64,000 nt of DNA, taken from Nemertoderma westbladi. Its lineage: Eukaryota > Xenacoelomorpha > Nemertodermatida > Nemertodermatidae. The stretch is taken from positions 25,954-89,953 of the forward strand of contig JAUCBJ010005141.1 in assembly GCA_032718475.1 (NCBI GenBank), in the 5' to 3' direction. Position 1 is the stretch's first letter, and every line of letters begins with the position of its first letter. Both the position numbers and the translations under genes were made by a program. The notes below the pieces were generated by a model. That model did not search any database, was not told the origin of the DNA, and worked only from the letters and a program-made list of their open reading frames with translations. Below, piece by piece: positions 47,815 to 60,482 of the stretch.

Positions 47815-50189
47815 GTCCACACTAGTCGGACGTTGCTATTCCACACAAAGTCCACACTAGTCGGACGTTGCTATTCCACACAAAGTCCACACTAGTCGGA
47901 CGTTGCTATTCCACACAAAGTCCACACTAGTCGGACGTTGCGATTCTACACAAATTCCACACTAGTCGGACGTTGCTATTCCACACAAAGTCCACACTAG
48001 TCGGACGTTGCTATTCCACACAAAGTCCACACTAGTCGGACGTTGCTATTCCACACAAAGTCCACACTAGCCGGACGGTGCTATTCCACACAAAGTCCAC
48101 ACTAGCCGGACGGTGCTATTCCACACAAAGTCCACACTAGTCGGACGTTGCTATTCCACACAAAGTCCACACTAGTCGGACGTTGCTATTCCACACAAAG
48201 TCCACACTAGTCGGACGTTGCTATTCCACACAAAGTCCACACTAGTCGGACGTTGCTATTCCACACAAAGTCCACACTAGTCGGACGTTGCTATTCCACA
48301 CAAAGTCCACACTAGTCGGACGTTGCTATTCCACACAAAGTCCACACTAGTCGGACGTTGCTATTCCACACAAAGTCCACACTAGTCGGACGTTGTTATT
48401 CCACACAAAGTCCACACTAGCCGGACGGTGCTATTCCACACAAAGTCCACACTAGCCGGACGGTTCTATTCCACACAAAGTCCACACTAGTCGGACGTTG
48501 CTATTCCACACAAAGTCCACACTAGTCGGACGTTGCTATTCCACACAAAGTCCACACTAGTCGGACGTTGCTATTCCACACAAAGTCCACACTAGTCGGA
48601 CGTCGCTATTCCACACAAAGTCCACACTAGTCGGACGTTGCTATTCCACACAAAGTCCACACTAGTCGGACGTTGCTATTCCACACAAAGTCCACACTAG
48701 TCGGACGTTGCTATTCCACACAAATTCCACACTAGTCGGACGTTGCTATTCCACACAAAGTCCACACTAGTCGGACATTGCTATTCCACACAAAGTCCAC
48801 ACTAGTCGGACGTTGCTATTCCACACAAAGTCCACACTAGCCGGACGGTGCTATTCCACACAAAGTCCACACTAGCCGGACGGTGCTTTTCCACACAAAG
48901 TCCACACTAGTCGGACGTTGCTATTCCACACAAAGTCCACACTAGTCGGACGTTGCTATTCCACACAAAGTCCACACCAGTCGGACTTTGCTATTCCACA
49001 CAAAGTCCACACTAGTCGGACGTTGCTATTCCACACAAAGTCCACACTAGTCGGACGTTGCTATTCCACACAAAGTCCACACTAGTCGGACGTTGCTATT
49101 CCACACAAAGTCCACACTAGTCGAACGTTGCTATTCCACACAAAATCCACACTAGTCGAACGTTGCTATTCCACACAAAATCCACACTAGTCGGACGTTG
49201 CTATTCCACACAAAGTCCACACTAGTCGGACGTTGCTATTCCACACAAAGTCCACACTAGTCGGACGTTGCTATTCCACACAAAGTCCACACTAGTCGAA
49301 CGTTGCTATTCCACACAAAATCCACACTAGTCGGACGTTGCTATTCTACACAAAGTCCACACTAGTCGGACGTTGCTATTCCACACAAAGTCCACACTAG
49401 TCGGACGTTGTTATTCCACACAAAGTCCACACTAGTCGGACGTTGCTATTCCACACAAAGTCCACACTAGCCGGACGGTGCTTTTCCACACAAAGTCCAC
49501 ACTAGTCGGACGTTGCTATTCCACACAAAGTCCACACTAGTCGGACGTTGCTATTCCACACAAAGTCCACACCAGTCGGACTTTGCTATTCCACACAAAG
49601 TCCACACTAGTCGGACGTTGCTATTCCACACAAAGTCCACACTAGTCGGACGTTGCTATTCCACACAAAGTCCACACTAGTCGGACGTTGCTATTCCACA
49701 CAAAGTCCACACTAGTCGAACGTTGCTATTCCACACAAAATCCACACTAGTCGAACGTTGCTATTCCACACAAAATCCACACTAGTCGGACGTTGCTATT
49801 CCACACAAAGTCCACACTAGTCGGACGTTGCTATTCCACACAAAGTCCACACTAGTCGGACGTTGCTATTCCACACAAAGTCCACACTAGTCGAACGTTG
49901 CTATTCCACACAAAATCCACACTAGTCGGACGTTGCTATTCTACACAAAGTCCACACTAGTCGGACGTTGCTATTCCACACAAAGTCCACACTAGTCGGA
50001 CGTTGTTATTCCACACAAAGTCCACACTAGTCGGACGTTGCTATTCCACACAAAGTCCACACTAGTCGGACGTTGCTATTCCAGACAAAGTCCACACTAG
50101 TCGGACGTTGCCATTCCACACAAAGTCCACACTAGACGGACGTTGCTATTCCACACAAAGTCCACACTAGTCGGACGTTGCTTTTCCAG
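47815..50189. repeat. 35-bp satellite array, right block
   Basis: Continues the array interrupted at 12292; the first five bases gtcca are the target duplication. About 68 monomers. ccggacggtg pairs start at 48068, 48418 and 48838, with a single one at 49468. A block marked by the rare variant ccagtcggactttg at 48977 recurs at 49572 (595 bp, 17 monomers), showing a recent segmental duplication within the array. Confidence 0.97.
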
Positions 50190-50621
50190 GCACTATAAAC
50201 CCGCGTGCAATCTTCGGAATAAATATCCCAGACAGGACAACCATAAAAGTTTGCACAATAATTACGCCTTGTATATACGATAGGTTCAGAGGCAATACAA
50301 AGTTAAATTCATGGCGTAGATTTGATAGTTTACCAATGAATACACCTCTTTTTTTTCAATATCACGCTTTAAATTACATTAAAGTCTAGCAAATACCTAA
50401 ATGCAAAGCCTCCTGACCCCAGGGTAATGATATCCCGTTTACGACAATTTCAACTGGCCGTGGATTCCATAAAAAATTAAATGGGATACATTTGCACAGC
50501 TTTGGATCACTATGTACACTCAGTTTCAACCTAAATTTTGTGCAAAAATTAATACAAATATTTTAAGAAAACTACAGTAATACCCCGTTCGCACTGCGCG
50601 AAGATTGAATGTCAACTTAAA
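50190..50621. other. unique spacer, nothing recognised
   Basis: About 430 bp of AT-rich single-copy sequence between the 35-bp satellite and the 23-bp minisatellite. No open frame or motif of note. Confidence 0.6.
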
Positions 50622-52255
50622 GCTATCATGATTTCCGATAAACAGCCATCATTATCTCCGATAAGCAGCTATAATGATCTCCGATAAACAGCCATCATGA
50701 TCTCCGATAAACAACTATCATGATCTCCGATAAACAGCTATCATGATCTCAGATAAACAGCCATCATGATCTCCGATAAACAGCTATCATGATCTCCGAT
50801 AAACAGCTATCATAATCTCCGATAAACAGCCCTCATGATTTCCGATGAACAGCCATCATGATCTCCGATAAACAGCCATCATGAACTCCGATAAACAGCC
50901 ATCATAATCTCCGATAAACAGCTATCATGATCTCCGATTAACCCGATAAACAGCTATCATGATCTCCAATAAACAGCTATCATGATCTCAGATAAACCGC
51001 CATCATGATCTCCGATAAACAGCTATCATGATCTAAGATAAACAGCTATCATGATCTCCGATAAACCCGATATACAGCTATCGTGATCTCAGATAAACAA
51101 CTATCATGATCTCAGATAAACAGCCATCATGATCTCCGATAAACAGCCATCATGATCTCCGATAAACAGCCATCATGATCTCCAATAAACCCGATAAACA
51201 GCTATCATGATCTCCGATAAACAGCTATCATGATCTCAGATAAACAGCCATCATGATCTCCGATAAACAGCTATCATGATCTCCGATAAACAGCTATCAT
51301 GATCTCAGATAAACAGCCATCAGGATATCCGATAATGATATCCGATAAACAGCCATCATGAACTCCGATAAACAGCTATCATGATCTCTGATAAACAGCT
51401 ATCATGATCTCCGATAAACCCGATAAACAGCTATCATGATCTCCGATAAACAGCTATCATGATCTCAGATATACAGGCATCATGATATCCGATAAACAGC
51501 TATCATGATCTTCGATAAACAGCCATCATGATCTCCGATAAACACCTATCATGATCTCCGATAAACAGCCATCATGATCTCCGATAAACAGCTATCATGA
51601 TCTCCGATAAACAGCTATCATGATCTCAGATAAACAGCCATCATGATCTCCGATAATGATCTCCGATAAACAGCCATCATGAACTCCGATAAACAGCCAT
51701 CATGATCTCCGATAAACAGCTTCATGATCTCTGATAAACCCGATAAACAGCTATCATGATCTCCGATAAACAGCTATCATGATCTCAGATAAACAGCCAT
51801 CATGATCTCCGATAAACAGCTATCATGATCTCCGATAAACAGCTATCATGATCTCAGATAAACAGCCATCATGATCTCCGATAATGATCTCCGATAAACA
51901 GCCATCATGAACTCCGATAAACAGCCATCATGATCTCCGATAAACAGCTTCATGATCTCCGATAAACCCGATAAACAGCTATCATGATCTCCGATAAACA
52001 GCCATCATGAACTCCGATAAACAGCCATCATGATCTCCGATAAACAGCCATCATGATCTCATATAAACAGCCATCATAATCTCCGCTAATGATCTCCGAT
52101 AAACAGCTATCATAATCTCTGATAAACAGCTATCATGATCTCCGATAAACCCGATAAACAGCCATCATGTTCTCCGATAAGCAACCATCATGATCTCCGA
52201 TAAACAGCTATCATGATCTCAGATAGACAGCTATCATGATCTCCCCGATAAACAG
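50622..52255. repeat. 23-bp minisatellite array 1 (upstream of FReD gene 1)
   Basis: About 70 copies of a 23-bp unit whose core is ccgataaacagctatcatga. Variants: cag/cca (ctat versus ccat), ctcag for ctccg, and shortened units giving gataaacccgataaac and gataatgatctccgat. Each full unit carries a GATAA core overlapping a forkhead-type ATAAACA and the palindrome atcatgat. It ends 266 bp before the gene's ATG. Confidence 0.95.
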
Positions 52256-52520
52256 GCTTCAAGGTGGCTTCAATTCTAACTAGTTTAGTGTCGAGGTAGT
52301 GTTAATTGCCTCGATGAGGGCCTATTATATATTTTAAATATTTTCTGAATTAACTAATTAAAGTGTAATCATAGAAATACATGAAATCCATGTTCCAGAA
52401 ATTTAGAAAAGTTAACAACTAGAAAATTCAATTATCGATAATTTTACTTTAATTACTTACTTACTTACTTACTAATTAATTAAATAATTAAATTCACAAG
52501 TTATTTAATTTAAAGTGACA
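52256..52520 (+). promoter_or_regulatory. 5' flank of FReD gene 1, putative promoter
   Basis: Conserved almost unchanged in front of all three genes (also 58071-58336 and 62542-62807). It has an inverted repeat tcgagg / cctcga around 52292-52315, a TATA-like tattatatattttaaata near 52322 and a ttac tetranucleotide run near 52457. Promoter assignment rests on position and conservation. Confidence 0.5.
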
Positions 52521-53759
52521 ATGGCAACTTTGATCAGTGGATCCAGTCGTTCTTCTTCCAACTATTCCTATGTAACGGCTGTGGAAGAAATACAATTAGA
52601 AGAAGTTCAGCGGTCGCCGGAAATACAGGAAGATCTGGAGGCAAACATTCCGTGCGAAGCCCTACAGAACGATGTTGAACAAACAAGCTGGTTATGTAGA
52701 CTGCTGGATACTGATGAGAAAATTGTTAAATCTGTATTCGGAATACTATCATCCTTCCTGGCATTTATTGTCACTGTAATTTTATTAATGGTGCTGCTAC
52801 AACCTGGGGCTGCCGAGTCGACCACCATTAGCCCTAAAGATGTAGCAAAAACCATCACAGAATTAACCGCGAACTCATCAATACCCTCTTCTACTAATAC
52901 ATCACTCTCGTCATCCTCACCTACCAATAAGGAACTCCCAGCTACTAATACATCACTCTCGTCAACCTCATCTACCACTAAGGAACCCTCACCTACTAAT
53001 ACATCACTATCGTCATCCTCACCTACCAATAAGGAACTCCCAGCTACTAATACATCACTCTCGTCAACCTCATCTACCACTAAGGTAATCTCACCTTCTA
53101 CGACCACCACTACTACCATAATAACATTCCCATGTACAAACGGCAATACGGGTCCTATATTGTACCAGTTCGGGTCTTTAAACAAAACACTTTACTGCAA
53201 TCACGAAAGTGGTCTATACATTCAGCGTCGACATTATAAAAAATCCAACGATTTCGATAAAACTTGGTCGCAGTATGAAGAAGGTTTTGGTGACTACACT
53301 GAAAGAAGTTACTGGATGGGGTTGAAGATTCTTAATTGGTTAACAAGCAGTTGGAAGTGTAATCTACAGATAAAAATACAGGTATTACGGGGAGGGGGTA
53401 GGCCAAGTAATACCGAAATAATAAATCCGAGATCAACTTCGATCTGGGTCGCATTATATAAAAATGTAAAGATAAGCTCAGAAGCAACGAATCACACTTT
53501 TAGTTATGGAGAATTCAAAGAATTGAAATTGTCATGGAAGACATTGGGTAATAAAATGATTGAAGCTAACGGGACAGAGTTCTCAACCAAAGATCACGAA
53601 AATTCCTCGTTGGCTAAAGATCGGTCCGGTGGTTGGTGGTTCACTGCGAATTCTAAGGCGAACCTCAACGGCGATTTCAAATCTACTGATAGAAAGAAGG
53701 GAGTCTTTTGGGGTTCTAGTGAAGTTATGTCTACTGAGATGACATTAAAACTACAATGA
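52521..53759 (+). CDS. type II membrane protein with fibrinogen-related domain, gene 1
   Basis: 412 codons from ATG 52521 (context acaATGG, a good Kozak), no intron needed. Residues 1-70: cytoplasmic tail with Tyr15/Tyr17; SNYSYV (13-18) fits the ITIM pattern. 72-93: membrane segment (FLAFIVTVILLMVLL). 95-203: Ser/Thr-rich stalk with four 17-residue repeats (125-192, TNTSLSS...), each with an NTS N-glycosylation site. 204-412: FReD, recognised from GLYIQRR, DFDKTWSQYEEGFG, YWMGLKILNWLTS, GTEFSTKD, GGWWFTANSKANLNG and the final STEM. The usual second disulfide is absent (no Cys in SSLAKD or TANSKAN). The domain order resembles vertebrate FIBCD1, a type II FReD receptor for acetylated glycans; ligand and role here are unknown. 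Confidence 0.9.
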   Translation: MATLISGSSRSSSNYSYVTAVEEIQLEEVQRSPEIQEDLEANIPCEALQNDVEQTSWLCRLLDTDEKIVKSVFGILSSFLAFIVTVILLMVLLQPGAAESTTISPKDVAKTITELTANSSIPSSTNTSLSSSSPTNKELPATNTSLSSTSSTTKEPSPTNTSLSSSSPTNKELPATNTSLSSTSSTTKVISPSTTTTTTIITFPCTNGNTGPILYQFGSLNKTLYCNHESGLYIQRRHYKKSNDFDKTWSQYEEGFGDYTERSYWMGLKILNWLTSSWKCNLQIKIQVLRGGGRPSNTEIINPRSTSIWVALYKNVKISSEATNHTFSYGEFKELKLSWKTLGNKMIEANGTEFSTKDHENSSLAKDRSGGWWFTANSKANLNGDFKSTDRKKGVFWGSSEVMSTEMTLKLQ

Positions 53760-54663
53760 AAGTGTCTCATCAGAAATAATAAATGTCCGAGAAATCCTTA
53801 CGATTACGATCAATACTGTGGATATTTTTACTATGGCCTGTAGACGCACACACCCTATCTATGTGTACTTCATTTTAAAAAACATTCAATTTTCCAATTT
53901 GATTTTAATGCTCTACAACATTATTTGTCTAAATAATATAAATATATATTTATATTTAGAAAAACATATATATATATATATATATTAATAAAAAATAACA
54001 ATATTATAATAATATAATTTTATTATATGAAGTTAGAGAACCACGACTTTAGAGGGATTATGATATAAATCTTATGTGTGTAAGCGGATTCAATTCCACT
54101 TCATTACCCACCAGAAAATGGGACCAGTGTCATTTAGCAATATGTTGGGGATACGAGATTACCAATATTAATATCGTCTCATAACCAAAATTGGGGGGGG
54201 GGGGGGCGACACAAGCCCCAAAGCCACAGAGAAAGGTGAGAGGTCAAACCACCTCGGAGGGAAGACAGCTGGTAGAGGCTAGCAGCGGAGGGGAAACACT
54301 CAAGGGGAGTGCCAATGTGACAATTAGTATATTAGCCAATAGTGGGGAGGGAAGCACGTGATAGGGAACAGGAAATCATCCATAGGGTAGAGGGCCAAAG
54401 TACAGTAGGAGGTGAAACCAATATTCAATGTGTGATTAATCATATATTATCTTACATTATTGGTTTACCGGTCAGTTGAGTTATTCAGTCAGTGCAGACC
54501 AGTCACAGTTAATGACCGCCACCGCTATATCGGTAACAATTAACTTGTATTTTCTGCTATATTCATTTATCAGTATCAATGTGTTATTATCGCCCATGTT
54601 AATCAATAACGAGAAACAACCCAAACACTTATTGTTTTCCCCAACGGCCTTCGGCCAAAGCGA
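53760..54663 (+). other. 3' flank of FReD gene 1
   Basis: AATAAA at 53778-53783, about 20 nt after the TGA, and another at 53987-53992. Further on are a G14 run (54193-54206), a CCAAT / ggggaggg / cacgtg cluster (54335-54360) and the palindrome tgattaatca near 54432. The whole block is repeated after gene 2 (59576-60482). The short open frame at 54476 is broken by a stop in the second copy, so it is not a gene. Confidence 0.65.
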
Positions 54664-57600
54664 ATGATCTCCGATAAACAGCCATCATGATCTCCGATAA
54701 ACAGCCATCATGATCTCCGATAAACAGCTATCATAATCTCCGATAAACAGCCATCATGAATTCCGATGAACAGCCATCATGATCTCCGATAATGATCTCC
54801 GATAAACAGCCATCATGAACTCCGATAAACAGCCATCATGATCTCCGATAAACAGCTATCATGATCTCCGATTAACCCGATAAACAGCTATCATGATCTC
54901 CGATAAACAGCTATCATGAACTCAGATAAACCGCCATCATGATCTCCGATAAACAGCTATCATGATCTCCGATAAACAGCTATCATGATCTCCGATAAAC
55001 CCGATAAACAGCTATCATGATCTCCGATAAACAGCTATCATGATCTCAGATAAACAGCCATCATGATCTCTGATAAACAGCTATCATGATCTCCGATAAA
55101 CAGCCATCATGATCTCCGATAAACAGCTATCATGATCTCCGATAAACAGCTATCATGATCTCCGATAAGCCCGATAAACAGCTATCATGATCTCCGATAA
55201 ACAGCTATCATGATCTCAGATAAACAGCCATCATGATCTCCGATAAACAGCTATCATGATCTCCGATTAACCCGATAAACAGCTATCATGATCTCCGATA
55301 AACAGCTATCATGATCTCAGATAAACCGCCATCATGATCTCCGATAAACAGCTATCATGATCTCCGATAAACAGCTATCATGATCTCCGATAAACCCGAT
55401 AAACAGCTATCATGATCTCCGATAAACAGCTATCATGATCTCAGATAAACAGCCATCATGATCTCCGATAAACAGCTATCATGATCTCCGATAAACAGCC
55501 ATCATGATCTCCGATAAACAGCTATCATGATCTCCGATAAACAGCTATCATGATCTCCGATAAGCCCGATAAACAGCTATCATGATCTCCGATAAACAGC
55601 TATCATGATCTCAGATAAACAGCCATCATGATCTCCGATAAACAGCTATCATGATCTCCGATAAACAGCTATCATTATCTCAGATAAAAGGCCATCATGA
55701 TCTCCGATAATGATCTCCGATAAACAGCCATCATGAACTCCGATAAACAGCCATCATGATCTCCGATAAACAGCTATCATGATCTCCGATAAACCCGATA
55801 AACAGCTATCATGATCTCCGATAAACAGCTATCATGATCTCAGATATACAGGCATCATGATCTCCGATAAACAGCTATCATGATCTTCGATAAACAGCCA
55901 TCATGATCTCCGATAAACACATATCATGATCTCCGATAAACAGCTATCATGATCTCCGATAAACCCGATAAACAGCTATCATGATCTCCGATAAACAGCT
56001 ATCATGATCTCAGATAAACAGCCATCATGATCTCCGATAAACAGCTATCATGATCTCCGATAAACAGCTATCATGATCTGAGATAAACAGCCATCATGAT
56101 CTCCGATAATGATCTCCGATAAACAGCCATCATGAACTCCGATAAACAGCCATCATGATCTCCGATAAACAGCTATCATGATCTCCGATAAACCCGATAA
56201 ACTGCTATCATGATCTCCGATAAACAGCTATCACGATCTCAGATAAACAGCCATCATGATCTCCGATAAACAGCTATCATGATCTCCGATAAACAGCTAT
56301 CATAATCTCTGATAAACCAGATAAACAGCTATCATGATCTCCGATAAACAGCTATCATGATCTCAGATAAACAGCCATCAGGATATCCGATAATGATATC
56401 CGATAAACAGCCATCATGATCTCCGATAAACAGCTATCATGATCTGAGATAAACAGCCATCATGATCTCCGATAATGATCTCCGATAAACAGCCATCATG
56501 AACTCCGATAAACAGCCATCATGATCTCCGATAAACAGCTATCATGATCTCCGATAAACAGCTATCATGATCTGAGATAAACAGCCATCATGATCTCCGA
56601 TAATGATCTCCGATAAACAGCCATCATGAACTCCGATAAACAGCCATCATGATCTCCGATAAACAGCTATCATGATCTCCGATAAACCCGATAAACTGCT
56701 ATCATGATCTCCGATAAACAGCTATCACGATCTCAGATAAACAGCCATCATGATCTCCGATAAACAGCTATCATGATCTCTGATAAACAGCTATCATGAT
56801 CTCCGATAAACCCGATAAACAGCTATCATGATCTCCGATAAACAGATATCATGATCTCAGATATACAGGCATCATGATATCCGATAAACAGCTATCATGA
56901 TCTTCGATAAACAGCCATCATGATCTCCGATAAACACCTATCATGATCTCCGATAAACAGCTATCATGATCTCCGATAAACCCGATAAACAGCTATCATG
57001 ATCTCCGATAAACAGCTATCATGATCTCAGATAAACAGCCATCATGATCTCCGATAAACAGCTATCATGATCTCCGATAAACAGCTATCATGATCTCAGA
57101 TAAACAGCCATCATGATCTCCGATAATGATCTCCGATAAACAGCCATCATGAACTCCGATAAACAGCCATCATGATCTCCGATAAACAGCTATCATGATC
57201 TCCGATAAACCCGATAAACTGCTATCATGATCTCCGATAAACAGCTATCACGATCTCAGATAAACAGCCATCATGATCTCCGATAAACAGCTATCATGAT
57301 CTCCGATAAACAGCTATCATAATCTCCGATAAACCAGATAAACAGCTATCATGATCTCCGATAAACAGCTATCATGATCTCAGATAAACAGCCATCATGA
57401 TCTCCGATAAACAGCTATCATGATCTCCGATAAACAGCTATCATGATCTCAGATAAACAGCCATCATGATCTCCGATAATGATCTCCGATAAACAGCCAT
57501 CATGAACTCCGATAAACAGCCATCATGATCTCCGATAAACAGCTATCATGATCTCCGATAAACCCGATAAACAGCTATCATGATCTCCGATAAACAGCCA

Positions 57601-58070
57601 TCACGATCTCCGATAAACAGCCATCATGATCTCCGATAAACAGCCTCATGAACTCCGATAAACAGCCATCATGATCCCCAATAAGCAGCCATCATGAACT
57701 CCGATAAACAGCCATCATGATCTCCGATAATGATCTCCGATAAACAGCAATCATGATCTCCGATAAACAGTTATCATGATCTCAGATAAACAGCAATCAT
57801 GAACTCCGATAAACAGCCATCATGAACTCCGATAAACAGCCATCATGATCTCCGATAAACAGTCATCATGATCTCAGATAAACAGCCATCATGATCTCCG
57901 CTAATGATCTCCGATAAACAGCTATCATAATCTCCGATAAACAGCTATCATGATCTCCGATAAACCCGATAAACAGCCATCATGTTCTCCGTTAAGCAGC
58001 CATCATGATCTCCGATAAACAGCTATCATGATCTCAGATAAACAGCTATCATGATCTCCCCGATAAACAG
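54664..58070. repeat. 23-bp minisatellite array 2 (upstream of FReD gene 2)
   Basis: 3.4 kb, about 148 units of the same 23-bp family as array 1. Marker variants gataatgatc recur at about 55706, 56105, 56471, 56599, 57122 and 57475, giving irregular higher-order blocks of about 128-523 bp. Confidence 0.95.
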
Positions 58071-58336
58071 GCTTCAAGGTGGCTTCAATTCTAACTAGTT
58101 TAGTGTCGAGGTAGTGTTAATTGCCTCGATGAGGGCCTATTATATATTTTAAATATTTTCTGAATTAACTAATGAAAGTGTAATCATAGAAATACATGAA
58201 ATCCATGTTCCAGAAATCTTAGAAAAGTTAACAACTAGAAAATTCAATTATCGATAATTTTACTTTAATTACTTACTTACTTACTTACTAATTAATTAAA
58301 TAATTAAATTCACAAAATTTTTAATTTAAAGTGACA
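58071..58336 (+). promoter_or_regulatory. 5' flank of FReD gene 2, putative promoter
   Basis: Near-identical to 52256-52520, including the tcgagg / cctcga inverted repeat and the TATA-like stretch. Confidence 0.5.
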
Positions 58337-59575
58337 ATGGCAACTTTGATCAGTGGATCCAGTCGTTCTTCTTCCAACTATTCCTATGTATCTGCTGTGG
58401 AAGAAATACAATTAGAAGAAGTTCAGCGGTCGACGGAAATACAGGAAAACCTGGAGGCAAACATTGCGTGCGAACCCCAACTGAACGATGTTGAACAAAC
58501 AAGCTGGTTGTGTAGACTGCTGGATACTGATGAGAAAATTGTTAAATTTGTATTCGGAATACTATCATCCTTCCTGGCATTTATTGTCACTGTAATTTTA
58601 TTAATGGTGCTGCTACAACCTGGGGCTGCCGAGTCGACCACCATTAGCCCTAAAGATGTAGCAAAAACCATCACAGAATTAACCGCGAACTCATCAATAC
58701 CCTCTTCTACTAATACATCACTCTCGTCATCCTCACCTACCAATAAGGAACTCCCAGCTACTAATACATCACTCTCGTCAACCTCATCTACCACTAAGGA
58801 ACCCTCACCTACTAATACATCACTATCGTCATCCTCACCTACCAATAAGGAACTCCCAGCTACTAATACATCACTCTCGTCAACCTCATCTACCACTAAG
58901 GTAATCTCACCTTCTACAACCACCACTACTACCATAATAACATTCCCATGTACAAACGGTAATTCGGGTCCTATATTGTACCAGTTCGGATCTTTAAACA
59001 AAACACTTTACTGCAATCGCGAAAGTGGTCTATACATTCAGCGTCGACATTATAAAAAATCCAACGATTTCGATAAAACTTGGTCGCAGTATGAAGAAGG
59101 TTTTGGTAACTACACTGAAAGAAGTTACTGGATGGGGTTGAAGATTCTTAATTGGTTAACAAGCAGTTGGAAGTGTAATCTACAGATAAAAATACAGGTA
59201 TTACGGGGAGGGGGTAGGCCAAGTAATACCGAAATAATAAATCCGAGATCAACTTCGACCTCGGTCGCATTATATAAAAATGTAAAGATAAGCTCAGAAG
59301 CTACGAATCACACTTTTAGCTATGGAGAATTCAAAGAATTGAAATTGACATGGAATAAATTGGGTAATAAAATGATGAAAGCTAACGGGACAGAGTTCTC
59401 AACCAAAGATCACGATAATTCCTCGTTGGCTAAAGATCGGTCCGGTGGTTGGTGGTTCACTGCGAATTCTAAGGCGAACCTCAACGGAGATTTCAAATCT
59501 ACTGATAGAAAGAAGGGAGTCTTTTGGGGTTCTAGTGAAGTTATGTCTACTGAGATGACATTAAAACTACAATGA
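58337..59575 (+). CDS. type II membrane protein with fibrinogen-related domain, gene 2
   Basis: 412 codons from ATG 58337, collinear with gene 1 and about 95 percent identical. The membrane segment and stalk (about 72-206) show no replacement. Changes are in the tail (T19S, P33T, D38N, P44A, A47P, L48Q, Q49L, S71F) and the FReD (T210S, H228R, D258N, I308T, W309S, a run S338T, K340N, T341K, I347M, E348K, and E360D). The ITIM-like SNYSYV is kept. Same loss of the second FReD disulfide. AATAAA lies at 59597-59602. Start-to-start distance from gene 1 is 5816 bp. Confidence 0.9.
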   Translation: MATLISGSSRSSSNYSYVSAVEEIQLEEVQRSTEIQENLEANIACEPQLNDVEQTSWLCRLLDTDEKIVKFVFGILSSFLAFIVTVILLMVLLQPGAAESTTISPKDVAKTITELTANSSIPSSTNTSLSSSSPTNKELPATNTSLSSTSSTTKEPSPTNTSLSSSSPTNKELPATNTSLSSTSSTTKVISPSTTTTTTIITFPCTNGNSGPILYQFGSLNKTLYCNRESGLYIQRRHYKKSNDFDKTWSQYEEGFGNYTERSYWMGLKILNWLTSSWKCNLQIKIQVLRGGGRPSNTEIINPRSTSTSVALYKNVKISSEATNHTFSYGEFKELKLTWNKLGNKMMKANGTEFSTKDHDNSSLAKDRSGGWWFTANSKANLNGDFKSTDRKKGVFWGSSEVMSTEMTLKLQ

Positions 59576-60482
59576 AAGTGTCTCATCAGAAATAATAATA
59601 AATGTCCGAGAAATCCTTACGATTATGATCAATACTGCGGATATTTTTACTATGGCCTGTAGACGCACACACCCTATCTATGTGTACTTCATTTTAAAAA
59701 ACATTCATTTTTCCAATTTGAACTTATTGCTCTACAACATTATTTGTCTAAATAATATAAATATATATTTATATTTAGAAAAACATATATATGTATATAT
59801 ATTAATAAAAAATAACAATATTATAATAATATAATTTCATTATAATATGAAGTTAGAGAACCACGACTTTAGAGGGATTATGATATAAATCTTATGTGTG
59901 TAAGCGGATTCAATTCCACTTCATTACCCACCAGAAAATGGGACCAGCGTCATTTAGCAATATGTTGGGGATACGAGATTACCAATATTAATATCGTCTC
60001 ATAACCAACATTGGGGGGGGGGGGGCGACACAAGCCCCAAAGCCACAGAGAAAGGTGAGAGGTCAAACCACCTCGGAGGGAAGACAGCTAGTAGAGGCTA
60101 GCAGCGGAGGGGAAACACTCAAGGGGAGTGCCAATGTGACAATTAGTATATTAGCCAATAGTGGGGAGGGAAGCACGTGATAGGGAACAGGAAAGCATCC
60201 ATTGGGTAGAGGGCCAAAGTACAGTAGGAGGTGAAACCAATATTCAATGCGTGATTAATCATATATTATCTTACATTACTGGTTTACTGGTCAGTTGAGT
60301 TATTCAGTCAGTGCAGACCGGTCATAGTTAATGACCGCCACCGCTATATCAGTAACAATTAACTTGTATTTTCTGCTATATTCATTTATCAGTATCAACG
60401 TGTTATTATCGCCCATGTTAATCAATAACGAGAAACAACCCAAACACTTATTGTTTTCCCCAACGGCCTTCGGCTAAAGCGA
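59576..60482 (+). other. 3' flank of FReD gene 2
   Basis: Near-identical to 53760-54663: poly(A) signals, G13 run (60013-60025), CCAAT/E-box cluster, then directly into the next minisatellite. Confidence 0.65.

Noticed and set aside
52607-53185. Antisense frame of 192 codons over the FReD gene stalk (and at 58423 and 62894)
   Set aside because: A shadow of the Ser/Thr-rich repeat codons; its Val/Asp-rich composition mirrors the sense repeat.
54476-54667. Possible small membrane protein downstream of FReD gene 1
   Set aside because: The otherwise near-identical copy after gene 2 has a stop at codon 11, so the frame is not conserved.
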